Positions 42,937 through 52,057 are shown, counted from the stretch's first letter. The stretch is DNA of 64,000 nucleotides from Rossellomorea sp036867415 (GCF_036867415.1 NZ_JBAJHU010000001.1:558001-622000); one strand, 5' to 3'. Notes: generated by a model not told the origin, from the letters alone. A program made the numbers and translations.

Positions 42937-44133
42937 GTGGAGAAGTTTGCTGGTTTTCGAGTTCCACAGACGATTTTTTACGGGAGACATTCGTTTGTAA
43001 ATGTCGGCAGGGAAGCGGCATTAAGGGGAAAGAAGGTCCTGATCATAAGTGACAAGGTCATGGATCAGCTTGGATATGTCAGTGAATGCCGTCAATTTTT
43101 ACAGGAACATGGAGTTCATAGTGCCGTCTATCTTGGTGTCTCTTCAGAACCGACGGATAGCTATGTATCAGAGTCACTGGAAATGCTAGAGAAAGAAAAC
43201 TGCGATGTAATCGTTTCGCTCGGTGGAGGGAGCTGCATCGATACCGCGAAGGCAATCGCCGTGCTGTCAACAAACGGAGGATCCATCGGTGACTACATGG
43301 GCAATGGCAGAATCGCCGGAGTGGAGGCCGTGCCCCATATCGCCATACCGACTACCGCAGGTACAGGTTCAGAAGCGACGGACGTGACGGTCATCACCAA
43401 CACTTCCAATGATGTGAAGATGATGATCAAACAGCCTGCGTTCATGCCGGATGTCGCAATTGCCGATCCGATGCTGACGATCTCTTCACCGAAAAGTGTT
43501 ACGGCCGCAACCGGTGTGGATGCACTGAGTCATGCCGTTGAGGCCTATTTGTCCAAGAAAGCCCATCCCATGACCGATACGATTGCACTGTCGGCGATGG
43601 AACTGATTGTGGATAATCTATCCCCTTCCTATCACAATGGGGAAAACCTGGATGCCCGCGAGGCGATGAGTCTCGGTGCGATGCAGGCAGGAATGGCGTT
43701 CGCGAATGCATCGGTCTGCCTCGTGCATGGGATGTCCAGGCCGATCGGGGCTTTGTTTCCCGTCCCCCACGGCTACTCGAATGCCATGTTATTGCCGGCA
43801 GTGCTGGAATTCAGCAAAGAGAACTGTGTGGACCGCCTGGCTGATTTAGGACGTATTTTCGAAAAGGATAACCGTAATCTGACGAATGAGGAATACGCAG
43901 GGATTGCCGTGACTTCTGTGAAGAAACTCTGTACGGAACTTGGCATTCCAAATCTTAAAGGTTGGGGAATTGATGGAGATGCCTTCAGGAATGCGGTGGG
44001 CAAGATGACGGAAGATGCATTTATGAGCGGCAGTCCGGCGAATAATCCAAGGGTGCCGACGAGGGAAGAACTAGAAGCCCTGTATCTTTCCTGCTACGAT
44101 TATCAGTTCTCGGCAGGGGAAAAGGTTAAATAA
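42937..44133 (+). CDS. Iron-containing alcohol dehydrogenase
   Basis: A 398-residue group III Fe-ADH that interconverts an alcohol and an aldehyde with NAD(P). The cofactor region is SLGGGSCIDTAKAIA (about residue 95), followed by IPTTAGTGSEAT. Metal ligands are Asp and His in TGVDALSHAVEAYLSKKAHP and the two His in CLVHGMSRPIGALFPVPHGYSNA. The start is GTG 42937 after AAAGGGGTG; GTG 42928 would overlap it. The gene 66 nt downstream encodes a CoA-acylating semialdehyde dehydrogenase, so the two likely oxidise a hydroxy acid in sequence (inference). Confidence 0.9.
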   Translation: MEKFAGFRVPQTIFYGRHSFVNVGREAALRGKKVLIISDKVMDQLGYVSECRQFLQEHGVHSAVYLGVSSEPTDSYVSESLEMLEKENCDVIVSLGGGSCIDTAKAIAVLSTNGGSIGDYMGNGRIAGVEAVPHIAIPTTAGTGSEATDVTVITNTSNDVKMMIKQPAFMPDVAIADPMLTISSPKSVTAATGVDALSHAVEAYLSKKAHPMTDTIALSAMELIVDNLSPSYHNGENLDAREAMSLGAMQAGMAFANASVCLVHGMSRPIGALFPVPHGYSNAMLLPAVLEFSKENCVDRLADLGRIFEKDNRNLTNEEYAGIAVTSVKKLCTELGIPNLKGWGIDGDAFRNAVGKMTEDAFMSGSPANNPRVPTREELEALYLSCYDYQFSAGEKVK

Positions 44134-44199
44134 TTTGTAAGCTGTTTGGCAGACTCTGTAACCAGACGCGAAATCATATCTTGAAAGGGGAAATCATTC

Positions 44200-45657
44200 A
44201 TGGCAACAGCAACGACGAACACGTTGAAGAACTTTATCAAAGGAAAATGGGTGGACGCGCAAACAGAACACTACCAATCAGTACCAAACCCGGCTACAGG
44301 AGAAGAGCTCGCGCAGGTGCCGATTTCAACAAGTCAAGATGTGGACGGAGCGGTAGCAGCGGCGAAAGAATCATTTCAATCCTGGAGCAGGACACCGGTT
44401 CCGAAACGTGCCCGCATTCTCTTTAAATATCAGCAGCTCCTCGTTGAGAACTGGGACGGTCTTGCGAAGCTGATTACGGAAGAAAACGGCAAAAGTTTTA
44501 AAGAAGCCTACGGTGAAGTACAGCGCGGAATTGAATGCGTGGAGTTCGCAGCAGGTGCACCGACCCTGATGATGGGGAAACAGCTTCCGGACATCGCGAC
44601 GAATATTGAATCAGGAATGTACCGCTATCCGGTAGGCGTAGTCGGAGGGATCACTCCATTCAACTTCCCGATGATGGTGCCGTGCTGGATGTTCCCGCTT
44701 GCGATTGCATGCGGCAACACCTTTGTCCTGAAACCATCCGAACGGACGCCGCTCCTTGCCAACAGGCTGGCTGAGCTCTTCCAGGAAGCAGGGCTCCCGG
44801 ATGGGGTATTGAATGTGGTTCACGGTGCACATGATGTCGTAAACAGCCTGCTTCAGCATAAAGATGTGCCGGCCATTTCGTTCGTAGGTTCACAACCGGT
44901 TGCCGAGTATGTGTATAAGACAGGTGCCGGTAACGGAAAACGGGTACAGGCACTTGCCGGTGCGAAAAATCATTCCATCGTGATGCCGAATGCGGACATT
45001 GATGGGGCAGTGAAAGAAATCATCGCAGCTGCTTACGGTTCTGCCGGTGAACGCTGCATGGCGTGCTCTGTCGTTGTCGCCGTAGGGAATGTTGCCGATA
45101 GCCTTATCCAGAAATTGAACGATCAAGCAGATGCCCTTAAAATCGGGAACGGCCTCGAGGAAGATGTTTTCCTTGGTCCTGTCATCCGTGATGATCATAA
45201 GAAGAAAACCGAAAATTATATCGTAAGCGGAGTGGAAGAAGGAGCGACATTGGTAAGGGACGGCCGTCATGATGAAGCCTATAAAGAGAATGGCTATTTT
45301 ATCGGTCCGACGATTTTCGATAACGTGACCTCTTCCATGAAGATCTGGAAGGATGAGATCTTTGCACCTGTATTATCAGTGGTAAGGGTGGATACGCTGG
45401 AAGACGCGATCAAGCTTACCAATGAATCTGACTTCGGGAACGGGGCATGCCTGTTCACGAAGGACGGCAGCGATGTCCGCTACTTCCGGGAATTCATCGA
45501 AGTCGGCATGCTCGGTGTCAACATCGGCGTACCAGCCCCGATGGCATTCTTCCCGTTCTCCGGCTGGAAAAACTCCTTTTACGGAGATCTCCATGCCAAT
45601 GGATCAGACGGTGTGGAGTTCTACACAAGACGTAAAATGCTCACAGCCCGCTGGTGA
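44200..45657 (+). CDS. mmsA: CoA-acylating methylmalonate-semialdehyde dehydrogenase
   Basis: A 485-residue aldehyde dehydrogenase of the MmsA/IolA class, which turns malonate or methylmalonate semialdehyde into acetyl- or propionyl-CoA with NAD. The N-terminus reads LKNFIKGKWVDAQTEHYQSVPNPATGE. The catalytic Cys lies in GERCMACSVVVAVG (about residue 285), and FVGSQPVAEYVYKTGAGNGKRVQALAGAKNH lacks the usual general-base Glu, as in this class. The C-terminus is GVEFYTRRKMLTARW. No inositol or valine genes are adjacent, so the pathway is set only by the Fe-ADH neighbour; beta-alanine or 3-hydroxypropionate breakdown is one possibility. Confidence 0.92.
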   Translation: MATATTNTLKNFIKGKWVDAQTEHYQSVPNPATGEELAQVPISTSQDVDGAVAAAKESFQSWSRTPVPKRARILFKYQQLLVENWDGLAKLITEENGKSFKEAYGEVQRGIECVEFAAGAPTLMMGKQLPDIATNIESGMYRYPVGVVGGITPFNFPMMVPCWMFPLAIACGNTFVLKPSERTPLLANRLAELFQEAGLPDGVLNVVHGAHDVVNSLLQHKDVPAISFVGSQPVAEYVYKTGAGNGKRVQALAGAKNHSIVMPNADIDGAVKEIIAAAYGSAGERCMACSVVVAVGNVADSLIQKLNDQADALKIGNGLEEDVFLGPVIRDDHKKKTENYIVSGVEEGATLVRDGRHDEAYKENGYFIGPTIFDNVTSSMKIWKDEIFAPVLSVVRVDTLEDAIKLTNESDFGNGACLFTKDGSDVRYFREFIEVGMLGVNIGVPAPMAFFPFSGWKNSFYGDLHANGSDGVEFYTRRKMLTARW

Positions 45658-45671
45658 CATGACCAACAACC

Positions 45672-45707
45672 GAATGCCAGTCCGGTCCACTTGTGTGACT
45701 GGCATTC
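45672..45707 (+). terminator. Hairpin after mmsA
   Basis: Perfect inverted repeat GAATGCCAGTC / GACTGGCATTC with a 14-nt loop and a weak ATCACAATTTTC tail. Confidence 0.65.
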
Positions 45708-45781
45708 ATCACAATTTTCTTCTCATCACCGTTGAAATGTGATAAGATAGTCATAACTTACAAGAAATGGAGGTTTTCCCT

Positions 45782-45823
45782 TTGATTTTAATCAGACTTC
45801 GATTCCGCGATTTGAACAGATAA
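45782..45823 (+). CDS. hflX leader peptide with RLR arrest-like motif
   Basis: A 13-codon uORF, MILIRLRFRDLNR, TTG start 8 nt after GGAGG. RLR is the (+)x(+) motif at which macrolides stall ribosomes, and RLRF..LN matches the Erm(D)-type leader peptide (RLRFPTLN). Its stop is 360 nt before hflX and its 3' end overlaps a 7-bp hairpin. Function as a drug-sensing leader is inferred. Confidence 0.7.
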   Translation: MILIRLRFRDLNR

Positions 45824-45915
45824 CTGAATATGTTCAAGGCTCTGCCTGTGTGCAGGGTAAATGGAATTGGTCTGCCTATTTTTAAGGGAAACTTCATTTG
45901 ATCGTGATGGTGAAG

Positions 45916-45943
45916 AAGAGGGGGCGAAGGACTCCTCTTTTTT
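45916..45943 (+). terminator. hflX leader terminator 1
   Basis: AAGAGG / CCTCTT stem followed by TTTTTT inside the hflX leader. Confidence 0.65.
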
Positions 45944-46124
45944 GTGTCTTTAAAAATAGAATTGAATAATGGACTCAACCCATTCCAAACGGTCAGTCCG
46001 TGTGGATATGGATATCTTTGTTCAGACCGGTCTGCATGAAGCAAGGAACGCGGACCTCTATGATCCCAAGGGGAAAATAGACTTCAACGGACCGCCGTGC
46101 TGCGGCCGTTCCATTTACAATCCT

Positions 46125-46150
46125 ACACAGGCAGCGGTCTGTGTTTTTTT
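46125..46150 (+). terminator. hflX leader terminator 2
   Basis: ACACAGG-CAGCGG-TCTGTGT hairpin followed by seven T, only 32 nt before the hflX start, the typical place of an attenuator. Confidence 0.85.
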
Positions 46151-46182
46151 ACTATTATTTTAGAATGGGAAGTGAACATTGT

Positions 46183-47451
46183 ATGATGGAAGAACGTTTA
46201 AAAGCAATTGCTATAGGCGTCAACACAAAGGAACAGGGTGAAGATTTCGATTACAGCATGCTTGAATTGAAAGGGCTGGCTGATGCCCGGCAAATCGATG
46301 TCGCGGCTGAAATGACCCAGAATTTGCCGCGCAGGAATCATGTGCATTATCTCGGCAAAGGGAAAATTGAGGAGCTGCTGCCTTTAATTGAAGAAACGGA
46401 AGCGGATGTCCTTATCGCCAATGATGAACTGTCTCCTTCACAGATCCGGGTGCTTGAAGAGAGACTCGATATCCGGGTGATGGACCGTACGATGCTGATC
46501 CTGGATATTTTCGCAGAACGGGCGAAAACGAAAGAAGCACAGCTTCAGGTAGAAGTTGCGCAGCTTCAATACATGCTGCCCCGTCTGGTCGGAAGACGTG
46601 AATCCCTTGGCAGGCAGGGTGGGGGATCCGGACTGAAAAACAGGGGTGCGGGTGAAACGAAGCTTGAACTCGACCGCCGCCGGATCGAGGACAATATCAC
46701 GGCTCTAAATAAAGAGCTGGAAGCACTGGTCGACCTTCGTACTACCCAGCGAAAACAACGAAAAAAGAGCGGGCTGCCGGTCGTGTCACTTGTCGGTTAT
46801 ACCAACGCAGGGAAGTCGACGACAATGAATGCATTGGTCGAACAATTCAATCCCGGTGAAAGCAAGAAGGTATTTGAAAAAGATATGCTGTTCGCTACGC
46901 TGGATACGTCTGTAAGAAACATCACGCTTCCGGATAAAAAAGCATTCCTGCTTACGGACACAGTCGGTTTCGTCAACAAACTCCCGCATCACCTCGTCAA
47001 GGCATTCCGGTCGACGCTTGAAGAAGTGGCTGAAGCAGATCTGATCATTCATGTTGTTGATTACTCGGATCCCCACTATGAAACGTTGATGAAGGTAACA
47101 GATGAAACACTGGATGATATCGGAGTCGGGGATATCCCGGTCGTATACGCATTCAACAAAGCGGAACTGGTCGATGGGGAGAGCCTGCCGAAAGTCGTAA
47201 ACGACCGCATCTATATGTCGGCAAAAGAACGAATCGGAATTGATGAACTGGTCGGCGTGATCAAGAGCCATGTGTTCAAGGACTTTAAAATATGTCAAAT
47301 GCTCATTCCATTCGAAGAGGGTAAACTGATTTCATATTTTAATGAACAGGCAAATGTGCTTGCTACGGAATACGAAGAAAATGGAACAAAGCTGACGGTT
47401 GAATGTAAACGTGCTGATTATGAAAAATATCAGCAGTATGTGGTTAAATAA
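46183..47451 (+). CDS. hflX: Ribosome-associated GTPase HflX
   Basis: A 422-residue GTPase that binds the 50S subunit and splits stalled ribosomes; a Listeria homologue (HflXr) gives macrolide/lincosamide resistance. The N-terminal HflX domain includes GKGKIEELLPLI and NDELSPSQIRVLEERL, and the helical region LPRLVGRRESLGRQGGGSGLKNRGAGETKLELDRRRI follows. The G domain has G1 GYTNAGKST, G3 DTVGF, G4 NKAE and G5 SAKE. The C-terminal domain is complete. ATG 46183 is chosen for GGGAAGTG upstream. Expression appears controlled by the uORF attenuator immediately upstream. Confidence 0.96.
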   Translation: MMEERLKAIAIGVNTKEQGEDFDYSMLELKGLADARQIDVAAEMTQNLPRRNHVHYLGKGKIEELLPLIEETEADVLIANDELSPSQIRVLEERLDIRVMDRTMLILDIFAERAKTKEAQLQVEVAQLQYMLPRLVGRRESLGRQGGGSGLKNRGAGETKLELDRRRIEDNITALNKELEALVDLRTTQRKQRKKSGLPVVSLVGYTNAGKSTTMNALVEQFNPGESKKVFEKDMLFATLDTSVRNITLPDKKAFLLTDTVGFVNKLPHHLVKAFRSTLEEVAEADLIIHVVDYSDPHYETLMKVTDETLDDIGVGDIPVVYAFNKAELVDGESLPKVVNDRIYMSAKERIGIDELVGVIKSHVFKDFKICQMLIPFEEGKLISYFNEQANVLATEYEENGTKLTVECKRADYEKYQQYVVK

Positions 47452-47465
47452 AGGAATAGCGCCAA

Positions 47466-47499
47466 GGAAAAAGGACTTTTTTGTGAAAGTCCTTTTTCC
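47466..47499 (+). terminator. Terminator after hflX
   Basis: Perfect GGAAAAAGGACTTT / AAAGTCCTTTTTCC stem. Confidence 0.88.
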
Positions 47500-47571
47500 T
47501 TTCCAATCATTTCTAGAAATCGATTCAGAAATAGGCTAAAATTTAACTAACTTATGAGTGTGGTGATGATT

Positions 47572-48261
47572 GTGTTCAATATCCTGTTGATCGAAGACGA
47601 TACAACTCTATTCAATGAAATTAAAAACCGCCTAACCCAGTGGCAGTATGATGTTCGCGGCATAAATGATTTCAGCAGGGTGATGGAGGAGTTCTCAGCG
47701 TTTAAGCCTGACCTTGTTCTTATCGATATCCAGCTGCCAAAGTTTGACGGTTTTCACTGGTGCCGGATGATCCGGTCCCATTCAAATGTCCCGATCCTTT
47801 TCATATCCTCAAGGGACCATCCGATGGATATGGTGATGTCGATGCAGCTCGGTGCGGATGATTTCATCCAGAAACCGTTCCACTTTGATGTGTTGATCGC
47901 GAAGGTCCATGCCACTCTCCGCCGTGTCTACAATTACAACACGGAGCAGGTGAGCCTCAAAACCTGGTGCGGGGCAGCCGTTGATTACGAAAGAAATACC
48001 GTCAGCAATGAAAACGGTACAATCGACCTGACAAAGAATGAGATATTCATCCTCAAACTGTTGATTGCTCAAAAAAACAGGATTGTCAGCAGGGACAACC
48101 TGATCAACTCTCTGTGGGATGATAAACGATTCATCAGTGATAACACGTTGACAGTAAACGTGAATCGGCTGCGCAAACGGCTGGATGAAATTGGGCTGGG
48201 CGGGTACATTGAGACGAAAGTTGGCCAGGGATACGTTGCCCTGGAAAAGGATCGTTTATGA
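47572..48261 (+). CDS. bceR: Response regulator BceR
   Basis: A 229-residue OmpR-family regulator of the bacitracin-type peptide-antibiotic module. The receiver has acidic IEDD, phospho-Asp in LVLIDIQLP (about residue 52), and Lys in FIQKPFHFD. The winged helix is LTKNEIFILKLL...SDNTLTVNVNRLRKRLDEIG. Long blocks match B. subtilis BceR (QLPKFDGFHWCR; MSMQLGADDFIQKPFHFDVL). GTG 47572 gives the BceR-like start MFNILLIEDD, 5 nt after GGTGA; ATG 47566 is the alternative. It overlaps bceS by 4 nt. Confidence 0.95.
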   Translation: MFNILLIEDDTTLFNEIKNRLTQWQYDVRGINDFSRVMEEFSAFKPDLVLIDIQLPKFDGFHWCRMIRSHSNVPILFISSRDHPMDMVMSMQLGADDFIQKPFHFDVLIAKVHATLRRVYNYNTEQVSLKTWCGAAVDYERNTVSNENGTIDLTKNEIFILKLLIAQKNRIVSRDNLINSLWDDKRFISDNTLTVNVNRLRKRLDEIGLGGYIETKVGQGYVALEKDRL

Positions 48262-49262
48262 TCAGGAAATATCTATGGGAACGCAAAAGCTGGATCCTGC
48301 TATTTATCTCACTTCAGCTTCTCCTGCTCTTCGTCACATATCTTGATTCAGCCCTTCCATTCACATCTATTTTTTATGTGGTTGTACTATCCTCACTTGT
48401 GTTTACTATTTTCTTGATTGTCAGGTTTCATCGGGAAACCAAATTCTATACGGATCTGTATGAGTGGGACAGCAACCCGAATGTGACGGGGATGCCTGCA
48501 CCAGATTCGCCCTTTGAAAGAATCGTATACAGCAGTCTGATCGATCACGCAGAGCAGCTTAAAGGAAAGTCTGAAGTGAACCGAAGAATGCTGGATCAGG
48601 AAAAAGATGAACTTCTGGCATGGATCCATGAAGTAAAGACGCCTTTAACTGCGATGAGTTTGATGATCGAGCGTCTGGCTGACCGTGATCTCAAAGCACC
48701 ACTTAAATACGAATGGCTCAGGATCCATCTTCTCCTCGATCAGCAGCTTCATCAAAAAAGGATGCATGTCATTGAGAATGATCTATACATAGAAAAATGC
48801 GAGCTCGAAGACATCCTCTACGGAGAAATCAAAATACTTCAATCCTGGTGTATTCAAAAGGGTATCGGTTTTGATATCGGTCTCGCAGTGACTGAGGTAC
48901 TCTCTGACAGCAAGTGGCTTGCATTCATGATCAGGCAGCTGATGACCAATGCGGTTAAATACAGCGAAGAGTCGGATATTGAAGTCAGGAGTTACCGTAA
49001 AGAAGGCAGAACCATCCTAACGATCCTGGATCATGGCCGGGGGATAGACCCGAAGGACCTTCCACGTATTTTTGAAAAAGGCTTTACATCTACAACCGAT
49101 CATCACAATCAGGGTTCGACGGGAATGGGGCTGTATTTGACGAAAAAAGTAGCGGAGCCTCTCCTCATAGACGTAAATGTACAGTCGACTCTGGGAGAAG
49201 GAACATTGATTACTCTTACGTTCCCGAAAAAAAATGAATTCGACCATGTGATAAGCAAGTGA
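48258..49262 (+). CDS. bceS: Intramembrane-sensing histidine kinase BceS
   Basis: A 334-residue kinase with two N-terminal helices (WILLFISLQLLLLFVTYL and FTSIFYVVVLSSLVFTIFLIV) and almost no outside loop, the hallmark of BceS-type kinases that read the flux state of their ABC transporter. The phospho-acceptor His lies in WIHEVKTPLTAMSLM. N box (MTNAVKYS), G boxes (DHGRGI; GMGLYLTKK) and F box (FEKGFT) are present. A BceR box starts at its stop codon. Confidence 0.95.
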   Translation: MIRKYLWERKSWILLFISLQLLLLFVTYLDSALPFTSIFYVVVLSSLVFTIFLIVRFHRETKFYTDLYEWDSNPNVTGMPAPDSPFERIVYSSLIDHAEQLKGKSEVNRRMLDQEKDELLAWIHEVKTPLTAMSLMIERLADRDLKAPLKYEWLRIHLLLDQQLHQKRMHVIENDLYIEKCELEDILYGEIKILQSWCIQKGIGFDIGLAVTEVLSDSKWLAFMIRQLMTNAVKYSEESDIEVRSYRKEGRTILTILDHGRGIDPKDLPRIFEKGFTSTTDHHNQGSTGMGLYLTKKVAEPLLIDVNVQSTLGEGTLITLTFPKKNEFDHVISK

Positions 49263-49273
49263 CGAAAGTGTCA
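49260..49273 (+). promoter_or_regulatory. BceR binding site upstream of bceA
   Basis: TGACG-AAAG-TGTCA fits the BceR-type consensus TNACA-N4-TGTNA and overlaps the bceS stop codon. TATAAT at 49327-49332 has no good -35, as expected for an activator-dependent promoter. Confidence 0.75.
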
Positions 49274-49359
49274 CATGCTTTTTCATTTTGTTCGTCCAAT
49301 AAAAGGAAAATGATCAATTGTCATTTTATAATGAACGTACCAACTAAAAGGAGTATTGA

Positions 49360-50124
49360 ATGATGACAATTTTAGAAGCAGTGAAACTTCATAAAAGCTA
49401 TGGGAACAAATTCAATAAGCAGGAAGTGTTGAAAGGGATCGATCTTACCATTATGCAGGGTGAATTTGTGGGAATCATGGGGGCATCCGGCTCCGGGAAG
49501 ACAACACTTCTCAATGTGCTTTCTTCTATTGATAAAGTAAGCGAAGGTATGATCAAGATTGAAAACAATGAGATGACAAGGATGAAAGAAAAGAAACTGG
49601 CCGAGTTCAGGAAAAATCATCTCGGTTTCATCTTTCAGGAATACAATCTGCTTGATACGTTAACCGTCAAGGAAAATATCCTCCTGCCTTTATCGATCAC
49701 CAAGACATCTAAGCGGGAAGCGGATGAAAAATTTGAGATGCTGGCTTCCCAACTCGGTATATCCGAAATCAAAGATAAATATCCAAACGAAATTTCAGGC
49801 GGGCAAAAGCAGCGGACCTCTGCTGCACGCGCATTCATTCATGAACCGAGCATCATATTTGCCGATGAACCCACTGGTGCCCTCGATTCTAAATCAGCAT
49901 CGGATCTGTTGAAGAAATTAAGTGACTTGAATTCACAGCTGAAAGCAACGATCGTCATGGTGACTCATGACCCGGTTGCAGCCAGCTATTGCAGCAGGGT
50001 CATCTTCATTAAAGACGGCCAGATCTATACCCAGTTGAACAAAGGCGGTCAGGAAAGGCAGGCATTCTTCAAGGACATCATGAAGACACAGGGTGTATTG
50101 GGCGGTGTACAGAATGAACATTAA
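49360..50124 (+). CDS. bceA: Bacitracin-type ABC transporter ATPase BceA
   Basis: A 254-residue ATP-binding subunit of the BceAB peptide-antibiotic resistance transporter. Walker A is GASGSGKTT, the Q loop is IFQEYNLLDTLTVKENI, the signature is NEISGGQKQR (ISGGQ in place of LSGGQ), Walker B is IIFADEP, and the H loop is MVTHD. ATG 49360 follows AAAGGAG. The next gene starts within its last codons. Confidence 0.95.
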   Translation: MMTILEAVKLHKSYGNKFNKQEVLKGIDLTIMQGEFVGIMGASGSGKTTLLNVLSSIDKVSEGMIKIENNEMTRMKEKKLAEFRKNHLGFIFQEYNLLDTLTVKENILLPLSITKTSKREADEKFEMLASQLGISEIKDKYPNEISGGQKQRTSAARAFIHEPSIIFADEPTGALDSKSASDLLKKLSDLNSQLKATIVMVTHDPVAASYCSRVIFIKDGQIYTQLNKGGQERQAFFKDIMKTQGVLGGVQNEH

Positions 50125-52057
50125 TACACTTATATTCAGGAATTTGAAAAAGAACCTCAAGAATTACTTTCTGTACGTGTTCGCTCTGATCTTCAGCGTT
50201 GCGCTTTATTTTGCTTTTGTCACGCTGCAGTATGATCCTTCCATGGATGCAGCGAAAGGGTCCATCAAAGGAGGGGCGGCCATCCGTGCGGCTTCGATCA
50301 TGCTTGTGGCGATCGTATCCATATTTCTTCTCTATGCCAATACCATCTTTATCAAGAGGAGGAGCAAAGAAATAGGATTATTCCAACTGATCGGTATGAC
50401 GAAGAATAAAATCTTCCGTATACTGACGATGGAGAATTTCATCCTGTACTTCGGATCCATGGTGTTCGGAATCTTGATCGGTTTCACTTTCTCGAAGCTG
50501 ATCATCATGATCCTCTATAAAATCACCCGAGTCGAGGCAATCGCGGAACTGCATTTCTCTTCACAGGCTTTCAGCCAGACATTGATTGTCTTCTGTGCCA
50601 TCTACGTACTGATCATGATGATGAATTACCTGTTCATCAAGAGACAAAGTATTTTATCCCTGTTCCGAGTGAAGTCATCGACAGAAACAAAGGTGAGAAA
50701 AATTTCTGTATTTCAGATGATTTTAGGGATACTCGGTATCATCCTGATCGTCTCCGGATACTATGTTTCCTCGAAATTATTCGAGGGGGACTTCATGACG
50801 ATGACGGAGCTGTTCGGTGCGATGATTTTCATCCTTGCATCCGTTATCATCGGTACGTATCTATTCTATAAAGGATCGGTCAGTTTCATCTTTCATCTCA
50901 TCCGGAAGAAAAAGGGCGGATATCTGAATATCAATCAGGTCATGTCACTTTCGTCAATCATGTTTCGAATGAAATCGAATTCACTGCTATTGACGATCAT
51001 TACAACCGTCTCGGCATTGGCAATCGGACTGCTGTCCCTTAGCTACATTTCCTATTACTCAGCTGAGAAATTGGCTGAGGATAATGTTCCGGCTGACTTC
51101 GCATTTACAGATGCAGAAGCTGCTTTAACATTCAAAAAGGCTTTAGAGAAAAATGATATCCAGTATAGCAGTGATGAAATTGAAGTCATTCAGGTGTCCG
51201 CAGATTTAAAAGACATTGCGGAATCCGATTTTGCCGTGAATGGAAGCCTCGATCAGATGGAAACTTCCGTCATCAGTGATAAAGAAATCAAAGGAATCGA
51301 TGTAGGGAAGGACGAAACACTGTTTACCGGCTACAGCGACCTTCTCCAGAAAGTGCTGCCTTTAAACAATTCAGGGGAAGTGGTGTGGAATGGGAAAACA
51401 GACTCGATTCCTCAGCAGTATCTCGGAATGAAGGATGAGTTCCCGATTTCGTGGTATTATACCTCAGGCGGATCACCTGTAGGTATTGTGGACGACTCGA
51501 CCTTTCAAAAGTTGAAAAAGGACATCGACCCCGCAATTCAAAAGGGTTCCACACTTTACATCGGAATTGATATCGATAATGAAGAAAAGGTAAAGGAAGC
51601 AAATGACCTATTTGTGTCCCTCGGTTTTGATGAAGGGTATGATCATGATTCGCAAATGAACCTTGAGATGACTCAGAAACGAAGTATCGGCCTTGTCATG
51701 TTCATCGTCGGCTTCCTTGGCTTGACGTTCCTCATCACATCAGGGTGCATCCTATACTTTAAACAAATGGATGAAAGTGAAGAGGAGAAACCGAATTATA
51801 CGATCCTGAGGAAGCTCGGTTTCACACAAACGGACCTAATCAAGGGAATCGGAGCGAAGCAGATCTTCAACTTCGGGATCCCGCTTATGATTGGTCTCGT
51901 GCACAGTTATTTCGCAGTAAAATCCGGCTGGTTTCTATTCGGAGGGGAATTCGATACACCAATGATTATCGTGATGGTGCTCTATGCGGCTCTCTACTCC
52001 ATATTTGGAATACTGTCCGTAGCCTATTATAAAAAAGTGATCAAAGAAGCATTGTAA
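50114..52057 (+). CDS. bceB: Bacitracin-type ABC transporter permease BceB
   Basis: A 647-residue permease with ten predicted membrane helices. A large extracellular domain of about 200 residues (roughly 315-530) lies between helices 7 and 8, where BceB-type permeases sense and detach peptide antibiotics from their lipid II-cycle targets. FtsX-like regions appear near IFIKRRSKEIGLFQLIGMTKNKI and at the C-terminus. It overlaps bceA by 11 nt, implying translational coupling, and forms with BceA and BceS a sensory complex. Confidence 0.95.
   Translation: MNINTLIFRNLKKNLKNYFLYVFALIFSVALYFAFVTLQYDPSMDAAKGSIKGGAAIRAASIMLVAIVSIFLLYANTIFIKRRSKEIGLFQLIGMTKNKIFRILTMENFILYFGSMVFGILIGFTFSKLIIMILYKITRVEAIAELHFSSQAFSQTLIVFCAIYVLIMMMNYLFIKRQSILSLFRVKSSTETKVRKISVFQMILGILGIILIVSGYYVSSKLFEGDFMTMTELFGAMIFILASVIIGTYLFYKGSVSFIFHLIRKKKGGYLNINQVMSLSSIMFRMKSNSLLLTIITTVSALAIGLLSLSYISYYSAEKLAEDNVPADFAFTDAEAALTFKKALEKNDIQYSSDEIEVIQVSADLKDIAESDFAVNGSLDQMETSVISDKEIKGIDVGKDETLFTGYSDLLQKVLPLNNSGEVVWNGKTDSIPQQYLGMKDEFPISWYYTSGGSPVGIVDDSTFQKLKKDIDPAIQKGSTLYIGIDIDNEEKVKEANDLFVSLGFDEGYDHDSQMNLEMTQKRSIGLVMFIVGFLGLTFLITSGCILYFKQMDESEEEKPNYTILRKLGFTQTDLIKGIGAKQIFNFGIPLMIGLVHSYFAVKSGWFLFGGEFDTPMIIVMVLYAALYSIFGILSVAYYKKVIKEAL

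Larger units (their letters stand above)
45769..46150 (+). promoter_or_regulatory. Attenuator leader of hflX
   Basis: In order: ribosome-binding site GGAGG (45769-45773); uORF (45782-45823); hairpin TTGAACA (45812-45818) with TGTTCAA (45831-45837), overlapping the uORF end; CTGCCTGTGT (45842-45851); terminator 1 (45916-45943); terminator 2 (46125-46150). CTGCCTGTGT is the exact 10-nt reverse complement of ACACAGGCAG (46125-46134), the 5' half of terminator 2, so it can act as antiterminator. Stalling of the leader ribosome would open the first hairpin and free this segment. TTGAAA (45732) with TAACTT (45754) may be the promoter. Confidence 0.8.
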
